The notes: generated by a model from the sequence alone, not told the origin. Counted from the stretch's first letter, positions 1 to 6,850 are shown. The stretch: 9,890 bases of DNA from an uncultured Collinsella sp. (GCA_937926755.1 CALBBA010000115.1:1-9890); one strand, 5' to 3'. Program-made: numbers and translations.

Positions 1-33
1 CAAAACGGACTTTCCAAGCCCATCCTCAGCATA

Positions 34-100
34 CAAACCATCACAACATTCGATGCTTTTCCCGATTTTGGCAAAAAACGTCGAATGTTGTGATGGTTTG
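34..100. repeat. Palindromic repeat, copy A (20-bp perfect stem)
   Basis: Positions 34-53 and 81-100 are exact reverse complements over 20 bp, around a 27-nt centre (54-80). The centre can extend the stem with a run of T facing a run of A, so the folded form would be a long AT-rich hairpin. It lies 37 nt past the stop codon of the minus-strand gene at 138-1175. On the minus strand the arm is followed by only three T residues, so it is not a textbook intrinsic terminator. A second copy at 1277-1341 matches it at 63 of 65 positions, in the same orientation. Function unknown. Confidence 0.9.
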
Positions 101-137
101 CCTGCCCACGGCACCCCGCAGAAGGACCGGAACGTCC

Positions 138-1175
138 CTAAAGGACGCCGTCCCAGTGCCGAATCACGAATTCTCGTAGGTCGTTCTGACGTTTCTGGAA
201 AGCTTCGCTTCGGTCGCACGTGAGACCCATAGCGAGCGCGATAGCGTTCATCGCCCGGTGCAATTGCAGCTGGTGGGCAAACTGAGTCCCGGTGAGGACG
301 ATCATCCTAAAGCCCAGCGCGCTCAGCACGGTCATACGCTCCGCATCCGACGCGCTGCGTTGTTTATCAAGATGGTCCGAGCCATTGTATTCAATCCCCG
401 TACCGCTCGCAGGCGCATATACGTCGATCTCGAAATACCCGGCCTTAGCGAGATATTTGAACTCGTTGGGAACATCGACCCGATGGTTGAGCTCGACCCT
501 GGTGTACCCGAGCCCGCCTTGGGAACGCTTCGCGACGACCATGATTGCGGCGGCCGTCTCCATGGGCGACCGCGCGCCATCGTGCACACGTCTGAGCACG
601 GCAGCCGCACGTGTAGCCCCCTGACGAGATCGATTCTCATCGCAATAAGCGATCAAGTCGGCAACGGTATACCTCTGCCCCATCTCGATGTAATCGCCTG
701 ACGACAAATGATTCAAATGGTATCGGGCGCAGATTTCATACCCATATTCCAGCTGCTCGGGCTCACTCATCCACGAACCTGCCTGGACAAAGCACATGGC
801 CTCGTCAACCACCAGAAGGCCTTCTGCTACCTCGATAAGATGGTCCGAAGGAATGGGCGCCCCAAACACATGGCGTCGGAGACCCGCCGGCCGAGAGCGC
901 TCGAAATCGAAGCTAACCAGCGTGTCAATACGGTCGAGCTCCTCATGTGGGATGCCAAGTGAGGCCAGGTAGTCGGTGACAATCTCGACCGCTGCAGATA
1001 TTCTCAGCCCCTTTGCATCTAGCCCCAGTTTGGACAGGCCCGCGGTCGACTCCGCCTCGTCGGCAAACGAGTCCTCATCGTATAGGCTGCTTGCTCGCGA
1101 GAGCGGCTCGGACGGGCGCGCCACGTTGTGGTACAGCCAGGCAGTCTTATGGGACAGGACGATCGGCAGGTCCAT
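138..1175 (-). CDS. AbiEi-like protein with C-terminal DUF559 / PD-(D/E)XK nuclease-like domain
   Basis: 345 residues. The N-terminus (LSHKTAWLYH, residues 7-16) resembles the 'SH-x-(S/T)A' start seen in AbiEi-type antitoxin-like regulators. The C-terminal part resembles DUF559/Vsr-like endonuclease-fold domains fused to such proteins in Actinobacteria: SPMET at 203-207, FEIDVY with Asp251, the core IEYNGSDH with Glu262 and His268, and a C-terminal strand LGFRMIVLT (287-295). D251 and E262xN fit the D...ExK/N layout of the fold, but the third catalytic residue is uncertain, so activity cannot be asserted. The ATG at 1173-1175 is supported by GGAGGG at 1179-1184, with a rather short 3-nt gap. 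The stop is TAG. No AbiEii toxin gene is adjacent, so a two-gene type IV toxin-antitoxin system is not supported here. The gene stands alone between two copies of a palindromic repeat, which may reflect acquisition. The function is inferred from fold-level resemblance only. Confidence 0.7.
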   Translation of the reverse strand: MDLPIVLSHKTAWLYHNVARPSEPLSRASSLYDEDSFADEAESTAGLSKLGLDAKGLRISAAVEIVTDYLASLGIPHEELDRIDTLVSFDFERSRPAGLRRHVFGAPIPSDHLIEVAEGLLVVDEAMCFVQAGSWMSEPEQLEYGYEICARYHLNHLSSGDYIEMGQRYTVADLIAYCDENRSRQGATRAAAVLRRVHDGARSPMETAAAIMVVAKRSQGGLGYTRVELNHRVDVPNEFKYLAKAGYFEIDVYAPASGTGIEYNGSDHLDKQRSASDAERMTVLSALGFRMIVLTGTQFAHQLQLHRAMNAIALAMGLTCDRSEAFQKRQNDLREFVIRHWDGVL

Positions 1176-1276
1176 GAGCCCTCCAATGGAGTCGGATAAC
1201 CAACCTTATTCCCCTGCCCACGGGTCCGCACACCTTCGTGCGCAAGAAAGCGATTCCGCCCGTACGAGCGACAGAA

Positions 1277-1341
1277 AAACCATCGCAACATTCGATGCTT
1301 TTCCCGTTTTTGGCAAAAAACGTCGAATGTTGTGATGGTTT
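1277..1341. repeat. Palindromic repeat, copy B
   Basis: The arms 1277-1295 and 1323-1341 pair over 19 positions with one G-T mismatch, which is a wobble pair in RNA. The 27-nt centre differs from copy A by a single base. It lies 50 nt past the stop codon of the ABC gene ending at 1391 and about 100 nt upstream of the DUF559 gene. On the minus strand the stem runs into TTTTTCTG, so this copy could act as a modest terminator for the ABC operon. Copies A and B are direct repeats about 1.24 kb apart that bracket exactly one gene. Confidence 0.9.
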
Positions 1342-1390
1342 GAGGCGAAGTGAGGGGCACGGAGGGGTCAAAGCATCGTGCTCGAACGGG

Positions 1391-3289
1391 TTAATCCAGC
1401 TCTTTTAAGCCATGTGCCAGCTGCCAGTACTCGCCGTGCTGGGCGAGCAGCTCTTCGTGCGTGCCGCGCTCGATGATGCGGCCGTGTTCGAGGACCATGA
1501 TGGCGTCGGCGTCGCGGACGGTGGACAGGCGGTGCGCGATCATAAACGTGGTGCGGCCACGCATGATGCGGTCCATGCCGCGCTCGATGAGCTTTTCGGT
1601 GCGCGTGTCGATAGAGCTCGTGGCCTCGTCCAGGATGAGCACCGGCGGATCGGCAACGGCCACGCGCGCGATGGCGAGCAGCTGGCGCTGGCCCTGCGAC
1701 AGGTTGGCGCCATCGGCCGTGACCGGCGTGTCGTACCCTCTAGGCAGGCGGCGGATAAACGAATCCGCGCAGGCAGCCTCGGCGGCGGCGCGCACCTCCT
1801 CGTCGGTCGCGTCGAGCTTGCCAAAGCGAATGTTCTGCGCAATGGTGCCGCTAAACAGGTGCGTGTCCTGCAGCACAATGCCGAGCGACCCGCGCAGGCT
1901 GGCCTTGGCAATGTGCTTGACGTCGATGCCGTCGTACGTGATCTCGCCGTCATCGACCTCGTAGAAGCGGTTGATGAGGTTGGTGATGGTCGTCTTGCCG
2001 GCGCCCGTGGAGCCCACAAACGCAATCTTTTGCCCCGGCTTGGCAAACAGGTTGAGGTCCGTGAGCACGCGGGCGCCCGGCACGTAGGAAAAGTCCACGG
2101 CATGGAAGCGCACGTCGCCGGCAAGCGGGACCAAGCCGCACGTGAGCTCGGTGCCGTCGACGGCCACCGCGCGGCCCGACTCATCAACGGCTGCCACATC
2201 ATGCAAATGCCCGTACGCGCCCATGCCCTGGCCCTCGGGAATCTTCCACGCCCACGCGGCGTCGCCCGTCTGCACCAGCTCCACGCAGCCCTCGTCCACC
2301 TCGGGCTCAAGGTCCATGGCGGCAAACAGGCGCTCGGCACCGGCCAACGCGTTGAGCAAGAAGTTGCCGAGCTGCGTAAACTGGTTGATGGGCATGGCGG
2401 CCTGGCGCACAAAGACCAGGTAGCTTGCAAGTGCGCCCACATCGGCGAGCCCCTTGATGCAGAGCATGCCGCCCACCACGGCGACGATGGCATAGTTGAC
2501 GTAGCCAATCACGACGGTCATGGGCACCATGGAGTTGGCATAGCTCACGGCGGCGGTGCCGGTGCGGCGCAGTTCTTGGTTGCGCACGTCAAAACCAGCC
2601 ACGTTGGCCTGTTCGTGATTAAAGACCTTGATGACCTTTTGGCCCGAGACCATCTCTTCGATATATCCGTCCAGGTCGCCAAGCGATGCCTGCTGGGCGG
2701 CAAAGAAGCGCTTAGAGCGCGCGCCCGAGTAGCGCGCATACAGCACAATGGCTGCATCGCACACGAGCGTGATAATCGTGAGCTGCCAGTTAAGGATGAT
2801 GAGCATAGCCGTAGTGCCCACAACCTGAATGGCGGCCTGAATCACGTTGGCAAAACTGTTGTTGAGCGCCTCGGAGACGGTGTCGACGTCGTTGGTAAAG
2901 AAGCTCATGATGTCACCCGAGCGCGTGCTGTCAAAATAACTGAGCGGCAGCGTCTGGATGTGCGCGAACAGGTCGCGGCGAATATCGGACACCACGCGTT
3001 GGGCCGCGCGCACCATGATCTGCGAGTAGCCCAGGGCCGAGAGCACGCCCGCGGCGTAGATGATCGCCGTCAGGATGACCTGCTTGGCGAGCAGTTCCTC
3101 CCCGCCCGTAGCCAAACCGTTAACGATGGGGCGCACCATGTAGGTGCCGGCGAGGCTCGCGATGGCGGCGACGGAGGCGAGCACGCCCACCGCGAGCAAC
3201 GAGAACTTGGCATGCCCCATGTAGGAGAGCAGGCGGCGCACAGTGCGCTTGAGGTCGGCCGGGCGTGCTTGGGCTGCGGTCTTAGGCAT
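1391..3289 (-). CDS. Heterodimeric ABC exporter, canonical (catalytic) subunit
   Basis: 632 residues, a type IV (B-family) ABC exporter half-transporter with an N-terminal membrane domain of about six helices (roughly residues 28-320) and a C-terminal ATPase (about 392-632). All ATPase motifs are visible: A-loop Tyr402, Walker A GSTGAGKT (426-433), Q-loop Gln474, signature LSQGQ (530-534), Walker B LILDE with catalytic Glu555, D-loop SSID and switch His586. The product should pair with that of the upstream gene. Its Walker A/B and His with the partner's VSGGQ would form the hydrolytic site. A segment of about 60 residues (332-391), rich in Gly, Ala and acidic residues, separates the two domains and is longer than usual. 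The start ATG (3287-3289) is chosen over a longer reading from 3391 because it has an excellent ribosome binding site and overlaps the upstream stop by 8 nt, implying translational coupling. The family exports drugs, lipids or peptides; the substrate is unknown. Confidence 0.93.
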   Translation of the reverse strand: MPKTAAQARPADLKRTVRRLLSYMGHAKFSLLAVGVLASVAAIASLAGTYMVRPIVNGLATGGEELLAKQVILTAIIYAAGVLSALGYSQIMVRAAQRVVSDIRRDLFAHIQTLPLSYFDSTRSGDIMSFFTNDVDTVSEALNNSFANVIQAAIQVVGTTAMLIILNWQLTIITLVCDAAIVLYARYSGARSKRFFAAQQASLGDLDGYIEEMVSGQKVIKVFNHEQANVAGFDVRNQELRRTGTAAVSYANSMVPMTVVIGYVNYAIVAVVGGMLCIKGLADVGALASYLVFVRQAAMPINQFTQLGNFLLNALAGAERLFAAMDLEPEVDEGCVELVQTGDAAWAWKIPEGQGMGAYGHLHDVAAVDESGRAVAVDGTELTCGLVPLAGDVRFHAVDFSYVPGARVLTDLNLFAKPGQKIAFVGSTGAGKTTITNLINRFYEVDDGEITYDGIDVKHIAKASLRGSLGIVLQDTHLFSGTIAQNIRFGKLDATDEEVRAAAEAACADSFIRRLPRGYDTPVTADGANLSQGQRQLLAIARVAVADPPVLILDEATSSIDTRTEKLIERGMDRIMRGRTTFMIAHRLSTVRDADAIMVLEHGRIIERGTHEELLAQHGEYWQLAHGLKELD

Positions 3290-5111
3290 GGCGCTCACCC
3301 CCTTCCAAGGGCGATCCGCCAGGGACGGAGGAAAACGGATCATTCGCGCAGCCATCGTCGCTGCCGGCGCCGGCGTCCACGTTCCCCGCAAACTCCATCT
3401 GCGAGGCGTAAACCTCCTGGTAGATGTTGTCGCCCGCTAGCAGTTCCTCGTGCGTGCCCACGCCGTGGACACGACCGTCGTCCAATACCACAATGCGATC
3501 GGCATCCATGACGCTCGCGATGCGCTGGGCGATGATGAGCACGGTCGTATCGGAAATCCGGGCGATGTGCTCGCGAATCTTAGCGTCGGTCGCCATATCG
3601 ACCGCGCTGGTGGAGTCATCAAAAATGAGCACGCGCGGATGCTTGAGCAGCGTGCGCGCGATGCACAGGCGTTGCTTCTGGCCACCCGAGACACCGGCGC
3701 CGCCTTGGCCCAACTCGCCGTCGAGTCCGCCGATGCGATCAAGGAACTCGTCCACGCACGCCGCGCGGCAAGCCGCGAGGAGCTCATCGTCCGACGCCTG
3801 CGGATTACCCCACTGCAGGTTCTCGCGCACGGTGCCCGTGAACAGCACATTCTTTTGCAGCACAATGCCCACGGCATCGCGTAAGGTCGCGAGGTCGTAG
3901 TCGCGCACGTCGTGTCCGCCCACAAGCACGGTGCCCTCAGTGGCGTCGTACAGGCGCGCAATCAGCTGTACAAGCGAACTCTTGCCCGAGCCCGTGCCGC
4001 CGAGGATGCCCACCGTCGAGCCGCTCTCGATGCGAAGGTCGATATGCTCGAGCACATCCTCGGCAGCATCCGCGCGGTATTTAAACGACACGTCGCGAAA
4101 CTCGATACTGCCGTCCGTTGGCGCCGCAGTCGCGAGGTCCCCCGCAGGATTGGCGATAAAGGGCTCTTCATCGAGCACCTCTGCGATACGGCCCACACTC
4201 GTAAGAGCGCGCGTGAGCAGCAAAAACACGTTGGAAATCATCATGAGCGAATTCATGATCAGCAGCACGTAGCTCATAAAGCCCGTGAGCGAGCCCACGC
4301 CGAGCTCGCCGGCAAGAATCATGCGCCCGCCGATCCACAGAATGGAAAGCGCCGCCACGTACATCGACAGCTGAAACACCGGCAGGTTGAGCACCGCGCT
4401 GCCAAAGGTCTTTGTCGCAGTGCGCGCGAGCTCGGTATTGACGGTGTCGAACTTGGCCTCCTCGTGCTCGGCGCGCACGTACGCCTTGACGGCGCGCACG
4501 GCGGTGAGGTCCTCCTGCACCACGCCGTTGGGATGGTCCATCGAGGTCTGCAGCTGGCGGTAGAGCGGACTGACACGGTAGGTAATAACGCCCAGCACGA
4601 TCGCCAGCACCGGCAGAATAATTGCGAATACCGTAGCGAGTGGACGCGACAGCACCAGCGCATAGGCCAAGCCGACGATAAGCGTCACGGGGCCGCGCAC
4701 CATGGGGCGAAAGCCATTGCCGATAGCGTTTTGAATCACGGTGATGTCGGTGGTCATGCGCGTGACGAGCGAGCTGGCGTCGTAGTTGTCCAGGTTGCCA
4801 AAAGCGAGCGTCTGGATCTTGCGATACTCCGCCTCGCGTAGGTTAGCGCCCAGCCCCGAGGCAACGCGGGCGGACGTGCGCGCATAGCCTAAGCCAAGTA
4901 CCAGCGAACATGCGGCGCATGCCAACATATACGTGCCCTGCAACAGCATGTAGTTGATGTCGCCCGCGGGCACGCCCACGTCGATGATATTTGCCATGAT
5001 GACCGGGATAAACAGCTCGAGCACCGTCTCGACCGACACAAAGAACACGCCGAGGATGGCATCGCGACGGTATGCCCCTAGATAGGAAAACAGTATTTTG
5101 AGATTGCGCAC
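3282..5111 (-). CDS. Heterodimeric ABC exporter, subunit with degenerate ATPase site
   Basis: 609 residues, first gene of the two-gene exporter operon. The membrane domain spans about residues 15-300 and the ATPase about 334-575. Walker A is GGTGSGKS (371-378), Q-loop Gln419, and the signature VSGGQ (474-478) is close to consensus. Walker B reads VLIFDDS (494-500), so the catalytic Glu is replaced by Asp499, and the switch His is replaced by Gln529 (IIAQR). This pair of changes is the known hallmark of the degenerate half of heterodimeric exporters such as TM287/288, LmrCD and BmrCD. Its Walker motifs with the partner's LSQGQ should form the low-turnover site. The start is GTG (5109-5111), with GGGGG 10 nt upstream and an in-frame TGA just before it. 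The N-terminus aligns well with the family. A tail of about 33 residues after the ATPase (577-609) includes NDPFSSVPGG, encoded by a dispersed DNA repeat. The gene overlaps the next by 8 nt. Confidence 0.93.
   Translation of the reverse strand: MRNLKILFSYLGAYRRDAILGVFFVSVETVLELFIPVIMANIIDVGVPAGDINYMLLQGTYMLACAACSLVLGLGYARTSARVASGLGANLREAEYRKIQTLAFGNLDNYDASSLVTRMTTDITVIQNAIGNGFRPMVRGPVTLIVGLAYALVLSRPLATVFAIILPVLAIVLGVITYRVSPLYRQLQTSMDHPNGVVQEDLTAVRAVKAYVRAEHEEAKFDTVNTELARTATKTFGSAVLNLPVFQLSMYVAALSILWIGGRMILAGELGVGSLTGFMSYVLLIMNSLMMISNVFLLLTRALTSVGRIAEVLDEEPFIANPAGDLATAAPTDGSIEFRDVSFKYRADAAEDVLEHIDLRIESGSTVGILGGTGSGKSSLVQLIARLYDATEGTVLVGGHDVRDYDLATLRDAVGIVLQKNVLFTGTVRENLQWGNPQASDDELLAACRAACVDEFLDRIGGLDGELGQGGAGVSGGQKQRLCIARTLLKHPRVLIFDDSTSAVDMATDAKIREHIARISDTTVLIIAQRIASVMDADRIVVLDDGRVHGVGTHEELLAGDNIYQEVYASQMEFAGNVDAGAGSDDGCANDPFSSVPGGSPLEGGERHA
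3295..3304 (-). promoter_or_regulatory. Ribosome binding site of the second ABC gene, inside the first
   Basis: On the minus strand this reads AAGGGGGTGA, one mismatch from the ideal anti-16S match AAGGAGGTGA, ending 5 nt before the ATG at 3289. It is embedded in codons for Glu-Gly-Gly near the C-terminus of the upstream subunit. This site decides the start of the second gene. Confidence 0.85.
3312..3342 (-). repeat. Short dispersed repeat, coding copy ('DPFSSVP' repeat)
   Basis: The 21 bases at 3322-3342 (minus strand) are identical to 9448-9468 (plus strand). After a variable 4-base spacer the match continues with GGATCG in both copies (3312-3317 here). The unit begins TGATCC and ends GGATCG, so its ends are short inverted repeats. 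In this copy it is translated as part of the C-terminal tail of the first ABC subunit and ends just before the ribosome binding site of the next gene. Confidence 0.75.
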
Positions 5112-5152
5112 GCAGGTTCAACCCCCATCAAACGTTGTTCGCAAACGCACGT

Positions 5153-5180
5153 ATTATTGCGCGCCGAATAATGGTGTCAA
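5153..5180 (-). promoter_or_regulatory. Sigma-70-type promoter of the ABC operon
   Basis: On the minus strand a perfect -35 TTGACA (5175-5180) is followed after 16 bp by AATAAT (5153-5158), five of six matches to the -10 consensus. Transcription would start near 5145, leaving a leader of about 35 nt before the GTG at 5111. The spacer carries one of two copies of the 11-bp repeat found in this control region, a possible operator. Confidence 0.7.
5166..5176. repeat. 11-bp direct repeat, promoter-spacer copy
   Basis: GAATAATGGTG occurs here and again at 5253-5263, 87 bp away, in the same orientation. This copy lies within the -35/-10 spacer of the ABC promoter and overlaps its -35 box by two bases. 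A bound protein would be expected to block RNA polymerase. The second copy is associated with a TATTC-N5-GAATA inverted repeat (5243-5257). Confidence 0.5.
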
Positions 5181-5242
5181 GTATTCCGAAATCGTTTTCT
5201 GCAAGGTTAGCGCCGGCGGCGAGTTCTCGTGATGTGTGTCCA

Positions 5243-5263
5243 TATTCACTCGGAATAATGGTG
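5243..5263. promoter_or_regulatory. Candidate operator: inverted repeat plus second 11-bp repeat copy
   Basis: TATTC (5243-5247) and GAATA (5253-5257) form a small dyad with a 5-nt gap. It overlaps the second GAATAATGGTG (5253-5263), lying upstream of the ABC promoter and between the two divergent promoters. The regulator is unknown. The call rests only on the repetition and position. Confidence 0.35.
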
Positions 5264-5299
5264 CGCGCGACTTTTTTCGCTCCGGCGTCAACATAAACC

Positions 5300-5330
5300 T
5301 TGACTCTACAATCGTTATAGGGTTTTCACT
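5300..5330 (+). promoter_or_regulatory. MerR-type promoter of the MATE transporter gene
   Basis: The -35 TTGACT (5300-5305) and a -10-like TTCACT (5325-5330) are separated by 19 bp, the overlong spacer typical of promoters activated by MerR-family regulators. An imperfect dyad, ACTCTA (5303-5308) and TAGGGT (5318-5323), fills the spacer, the usual operator position for BmrR/TipA-like proteins. The start point would be near 5337, about 34 nt before the ATG. No intact MerR gene lies in the window. Confidence 0.6.
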
Positions 5331-5370
5331 ACACTGGTAGATAAACGAACCCAGCCAGAAAGCCCCGCCC

Positions 5371-6717
5371 ATGGAACACGACCTCACACGCGGCAATGTC
5401 CTTAAGACCATCGCGGTCTTTGCCCTGCCCTATATGCTCTCGTACTTTTTGCAGATGCTCTACGGCATGGCCGACCTGTACATGATGGGGCAGTTTAGCG
5501 GCGCCGCCGGCATCACCGCCGTGGGCAATGGCGCGCAGACGCTCTACATTATTACCGTGACGCTTGTGGGTCTGGCCATGGGAACGACGGTTATCGTCGG
5601 CCACGCCGTGGGCTCGCGCCGCTTCGACCGCGCCGAGACCGCCATCGGCAATACCATCACGCTGTTTATGGGCGTCTCGGTGGTACTGGCCGCTGTCCTG
5701 CTTGCATTGTGTCCGCAGATTGTGGCACTCATTGGCACGCCGGCCGAGGCAGTCGAAGGAACCGCCGCCTACCTGCGTATCTGCTTTGTCGGCATTCCGT
5801 TTATCGCCGCATACAACATTCTTTCGGCCATCTTTCGCGGGCTGGGCGATTCGCGCTCGCCCATGTACGTGATCGGCGTGGCGTGCATCATTAACATCGC
5901 GCTCGATTTTCTGTTTATCGGCCACATGGGGCTCGGCCCCGTAGGCGCCGCACTCGGCACGGTGACCGCCCAGACAGCCAGCGTTGCCCTCGCGCTCGTG
6001 TGGCTCAAGAGCCGCCGCACGAACATCCACGTTAAGTGTAGCGACCTGCGCCCCCAGCCCGAGGTGCTCGGCAGCATTCTTAAGATCGGCGTGCCTGTGG
6101 CCGTGCAGGACGGCTGCATCCAGGTGGCGTTTATGTTTATCACCGTCATCGCCAACCATCGCGGCCTGGTCGACGCCGCCGCCGTGGGCCTGGTCGAGAA
6201 GATGATCAGCTTTTTGTTCATCGTGCCGAGTTCCATGGGCGCCACCGTCAGCGCGCTCACAGCGCAAAACGCCGGCGCGGGCAAGGGCGACCGCGCACGT
6301 CAGGTGCTCAAAGACGCCATGACCATCTCGGTGGTGTACGGCTGTCTGATCACGGCGCTCATGTGGCTGGTGGCACCGGCGTTTCTCGGCTTTTTTGCCA
6401 AGGACGCCGCAGTGGTCGCAGCCGGCACCGGCTATATGCACAGTTATATTTTCGATGCAATCTTTGCCGGCATCCACATTTGCTTTAGCGGCTTTTTCGC
6501 TGCATACGGCAAGAGCTACATCGGCTTTGCGCACAACGTGCTGGCCGTGGCACTCATTCGCGTGCCCGGTGCATGGCTGCTGTCGAACGCCTATTCCGAC
6601 ACGCTCTTTCCCATGGGCATCGCGTCGCCGTGCGGGTCGATTTTGTCGGCAGTCATTTGCGTTGTCGCGTTTACCGTACTCAACCGGCGCGGGGCTTTTG
6701 ACAAGCTGGCAGCGTAG
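5371..6717 (+). CDS. MATE-family multidrug/metabolite efflux transporter
   Basis: 448 residues, within the usual 440-470 of the MATE family (12 membrane helices in two homologous halves, cation/drug antiport across the cytoplasmic membrane). The N-half carries ALPYMLSYFLQMLYGMADLY (18-37), the loop GHAVGSRRFDRAE (77-89) and NIALDFLFIG (175-184). The C-half has GVPVAVQDG (240-248) and the matching loop TAQNAGAGKGDRAR (297-310), the family's internal repeat. Hydrophobic segments run through the whole chain and no part is missing, so the gene looks intact. The ATG at 5371 is the only sensible start, but the ribosome binding site is weak (GAAAG at best). It is transcribed away from the ABC exporter operon from a shared 259-bp control region with a MerR-type promoter, which suggests induction by a toxic compound. 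The substrate cannot be told from sequence. Confidence 0.93.
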   Translation: MEHDLTRGNVLKTIAVFALPYMLSYFLQMLYGMADLYMMGQFSGAAGITAVGNGAQTLYIITVTLVGLAMGTTVIVGHAVGSRRFDRAETAIGNTITLFMGVSVVLAAVLLALCPQIVALIGTPAEAVEGTAAYLRICFVGIPFIAAYNILSAIFRGLGDSRSPMYVIGVACIINIALDFLFIGHMGLGPVGAALGTVTAQTASVALALVWLKSRRTNIHVKCSDLRPQPEVLGSILKIGVPVAVQDGCIQVAFMFITVIANHRGLVDAAAVGLVEKMISFLFIVPSSMGATVSALTAQNAGAGKGDRARQVLKDAMTISVVYGCLITALMWLVAPAFLGFFAKDAAVVAAGTGYMHSYIFDAIFAGIHICFSGFFAAYGKSYIGFAHNVLAVALIRVPGAWLLSNAYSDTLFPMGIASPCGSILSAVICVVAFTVLNRRGAFDKLAA

Positions 6718-6815
6718 CGGGGCAACGCGAGATCGCCCTGATCGACGACATCATCAGCGACGACCCCACAACCTACGTGACACAGATCACGGTGCCGGTT
6801 GCCCCAGCAAAGTAA
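6702..6815 (+). pseudogene. Remnant: C-terminal tail resembling a MerR/GyrI-like regulator
   Basis: Immediately after an in-frame TGA (6699-6701), a reading frame without a start codon runs for 37 codons to TAA (6813-6815). It contains REIALIDDIIS and DDPTTYVTQITVPV before ending APAK. The frame differs from that of the MATE gene, whose last 16 nt it overlaps. The composition looks like genuine coding sequence, and the 'DP..YVT.I.(V/I)PV' ending is how GyrI-like (BmrR-type) effector-binding domains of many MerR and AraC regulators end. The simplest reading is the 3' end of a deleted regulator gene that stood next to the MATE gene. The family assignment is from memory of the motif and not from a search. 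A chance open frame is the alternative. Confidence 0.5.
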
Positions 6816-6850
6816 AAACCGCCCGGAAGGCATCGTGCTTCCGGGCGGTT
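6811..6850 (-). terminator. Intrinsic terminator of ligA (possibly bidirectional)
   Basis: A 13-bp perfect stem, 6817-6829 with 6838-6850, encloses an 8-nt loop and is GC-rich. On the minus strand it is followed by TTTTTACT, a good U-tract, 23 nt after the ligA stop codon. On the plus strand the tail (CTTCAATTT) is poorer but may still help end transcription from the MATE gene, since the two genes converge here. Confidence 0.9.

Noticed and set aside
34..1341. CRISPR array
   Set aside because: The two 65-bp repeats are 1.24 kb apart with a gene between them; there are no regular short repeats or spacers and no cas genes.
3290..3391. Upstream in-frame ATG that would lengthen the second ABC subunit by 34 residues
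   Set aside because: It would overlap the upstream gene by 110 nt, has no good binding site, and the added residues are unlike the family. The ATG at 3289 has a near-perfect SD.
1412..3511. Plus-strand open frame of 699 codons opposite the ABC genes
   Set aside because: It is rich in His, Arg, Gly and Ala with no domain, and lies antisense to a clearly conserved ABC transporter. It is a high-GC shadow frame.
3912..4841. Plus-strand open frame of 309 codons opposite the first ABC gene
   Set aside because: Antisense to the transporter, His/Arg/Ala-rich, with no recognisable family.
5300..5335. Alternative -10 TACACT (5330-5335) for the MATE promoter
   Set aside because: The spacer from TTGACT would be 24 bp, too long for sigma-70 even with MerR distortion; TTCACT at 19 bp fits the family layout.
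5329..6534. Minus-strand open frame of 401 codons opposite the MATE gene
   Set aside because: Antisense to an intact MATE transporter, composed mainly of His, Gly, Ala and Arg, with no domain.
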